Source of the DNA: Oscillospiraceae bacterium
Lineage (GTDB): Bacteria > Bacillota > Clostridia > Oscillospirales > Acutalibacteraceae
NCBI GenBank assembly: GCA_015065795.1
Contig: SVPO01000002.1
Location: forward strand, 1-64,000
Direction of reading: 5' to 3'
DNA: 64,000 nucleotides
The notes below the pieces were generated by a model. It saw nothing but the letters and a program-made list of their open reading frames with translations, ran no database searches and was not told where the DNA came from. How positions within the stretch are numbered: position 1 is the first letter of the stretch; the number at the start of each line of letters is the position of its first letter. This document shows, piece after piece, positions 63,063 through 64,000 of this stretch. Made by a program: the position numbers and the translations under genes.

Positions 63063-64000
63063 CGGTCACCGCCTCTCTGCTGCTGTTGCTGCTGTTTTCT
63101 CTTTTCGCGCTTCTCCCGTTCCAGTTCCTCGTACAGCTCGTCCACGTCGATGTCGAAGCGGTTCTTGGCGCCGAACTTTTTGCGGAAGAACGTCGATATC
63201 TTATGCCTGTAAGCGGCAAGACTGATGCCGCGCTCACGGCACCAGAACACAAAATGGTCGATGGGTGACGCCGCCGCATTCATCAGCAGCAGCGCGAAAA
63301 CCTCGCCGCCCTCGGTGGAGCCTGCGCGGCGGAGAATGACCGTCATCACGCCGGCGGCAAGTCCGTAGAGCGCCCTTCCAGAACCGGTATGGGGAGCGGT
63401 GAGGATATCACCTGCGATGAACACCGCGCACAGCAGTCCGCAGCCGCTCAGCAGCTCGTAGGCAGGCAGCATGGCGGTCTGCTCCACGGCAGACCACGGT
63501 GCCACAAAGGACAGCGCGGCAACGGTCAGCGCGAACACCAGCGACGACTGCCACGCAAACGCCCGTCTGAGCAGCAGCCACACTGCGCTGACCAGCGCAA
63601 GGCAGCCCACGGCGCTGCCCATGGGTCCCACGCCGCCTGTGAACAGCAGCCCCCAGAGGTTCAGCTGCGGATCCATTCCTGCGCGCAGCTGCATCTGCGT
63701 GGACAGCATATTACTGACATCGGCAAGGGGCGCGATATCGCTCAGTATGGGCAGCGAGCCCTCCGCGTGGATGAACACACGCTCCGGCAGTGCGGCAAAT
63801 ATCTTCTGCTGCTCGGGGGTGAGCAGCGCGGAATTGTAAAGATCGGCAAGATGGGCACCCATCATGGCGGCAAAGCAGTATCCGCCTGCCGCCGCGCAGA
63901 AGGGCGAGCGACCCAGACCGCCGAAGGGCAGCTTGACCACGCCCACGGCAAAGGCACCTGCCGCCAGTGGTATCCACAGAGGAGCGGCTGCCGGGAGCAG
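63059..64000 (-). CDS. Divergent RnfD/NqrB-family membrane protein (5' end beyond window)
   Basis: Frame open to window edge (LLPAAAPLWIPLAAGAFAVGVVKLPFGGLGRSPF...); GGVGPMGSAVGC, APHTGSGRALYGLAAGVMTVILRRAGSTEGGEVFALLLMNAAASPID. Confidence 0.78.
   Translation of the reverse strand: MLPAAAPLWIPLAAGAFAVGVVKLPFGGLGRSPFCAAAGGYCFAAMMGAHLADLYNSALLTPEQQKIFAALPERVFIHAEGSLPILSDIAPLADVSNMLSTQMQLRAGMDPQLNLWGLLFTGGVGPMGSAVGCLALVSAVWLLLRRAFAWQSSLVFALTVAALSFVAPWSAVEQTAMLPAYELLSGCGLLCAVFIAGDILTAPHTGSGRALYGLAAGVMTVILRRAGSTEGGEVFALLLMNAAASPIDHFVFWCRERGISLAAYRHKISTFFRKKFGAKNRFDIDVDELYEELEREKREKRKQQQQQQRGGDR

Noticed and set aside
1-64000. tRNA, rRNA, riboswitch, prophage or integrase
   Set aside because: None recognised by eye on either strand; tRNAscan-SE and Rfam would be needed to exclude small RNAs.

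Overview
A 64 kb, high-GC window. Gene content suggests a Firmicutes/Clostridia (Ruminococcaceae-like) chromosome; this is an inference, no rRNA is present. The coding layout is dense with housekeeping blocks: mutS (cut by the left edge) - ricA/ylbF-like - miaB; ychF; glmU (short) - prs - pth; tsaD; and a divergent Rnf-like membrane trio cut by the right edge. Accessory systems sit between these blocks. (1) Three tandem zinc-ribbon/TM/BspA-LRR proteins, plus a TIR-TM-BspA-LRR protein that shares the same ectodomain module. (2) A phosphonate/surface-glycan operon at ~12.0-22.6 kb: PEP mutase with an N-terminal cytidylyltransferase, phosphonopyruvate decarboxylase, a nucleotidyltransferase-Fe-ADH fusion, two LicD-type proteins, a CDP-glycerol glycerophosphotransferase-like protein and a flippase. 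(3) A type VII secretion locus at ~42.4-52.9 kb: six small WXG100/WXG-like proteins, an FHA-TM protein, an EssC-type ATPase, a LytTR regulator, an EspG-like protein, a YukD/EsaB-like protein and a PP2C phosphatase. It is flanked by two Ser/Thr kinases (one with six PASTA repeats, one carrying an ABC solute-binding-protein ectodomain) and another FHA protein. (4) A probable T7SS substrate at 40180-41121, with a helical N-terminus ending in YxxxE and a HEVGH...E zincin domain, followed by candidate immunity genes. The most striking observation is a shared DNA signature, two 9-mers G(T/C)(C/T)GTT(C/T)(G/A)T separated by exactly 12 nt and lying 31-32 nt upstream of a -10-like hexamer. It occurs twice upstream of the T7SS operon and once upstream of the putative effector. 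It resembles LytTR-family direct-repeat operators, and the T7SS operon itself encodes a LytTR protein. Everything was read by eye; no database search or computation was run.
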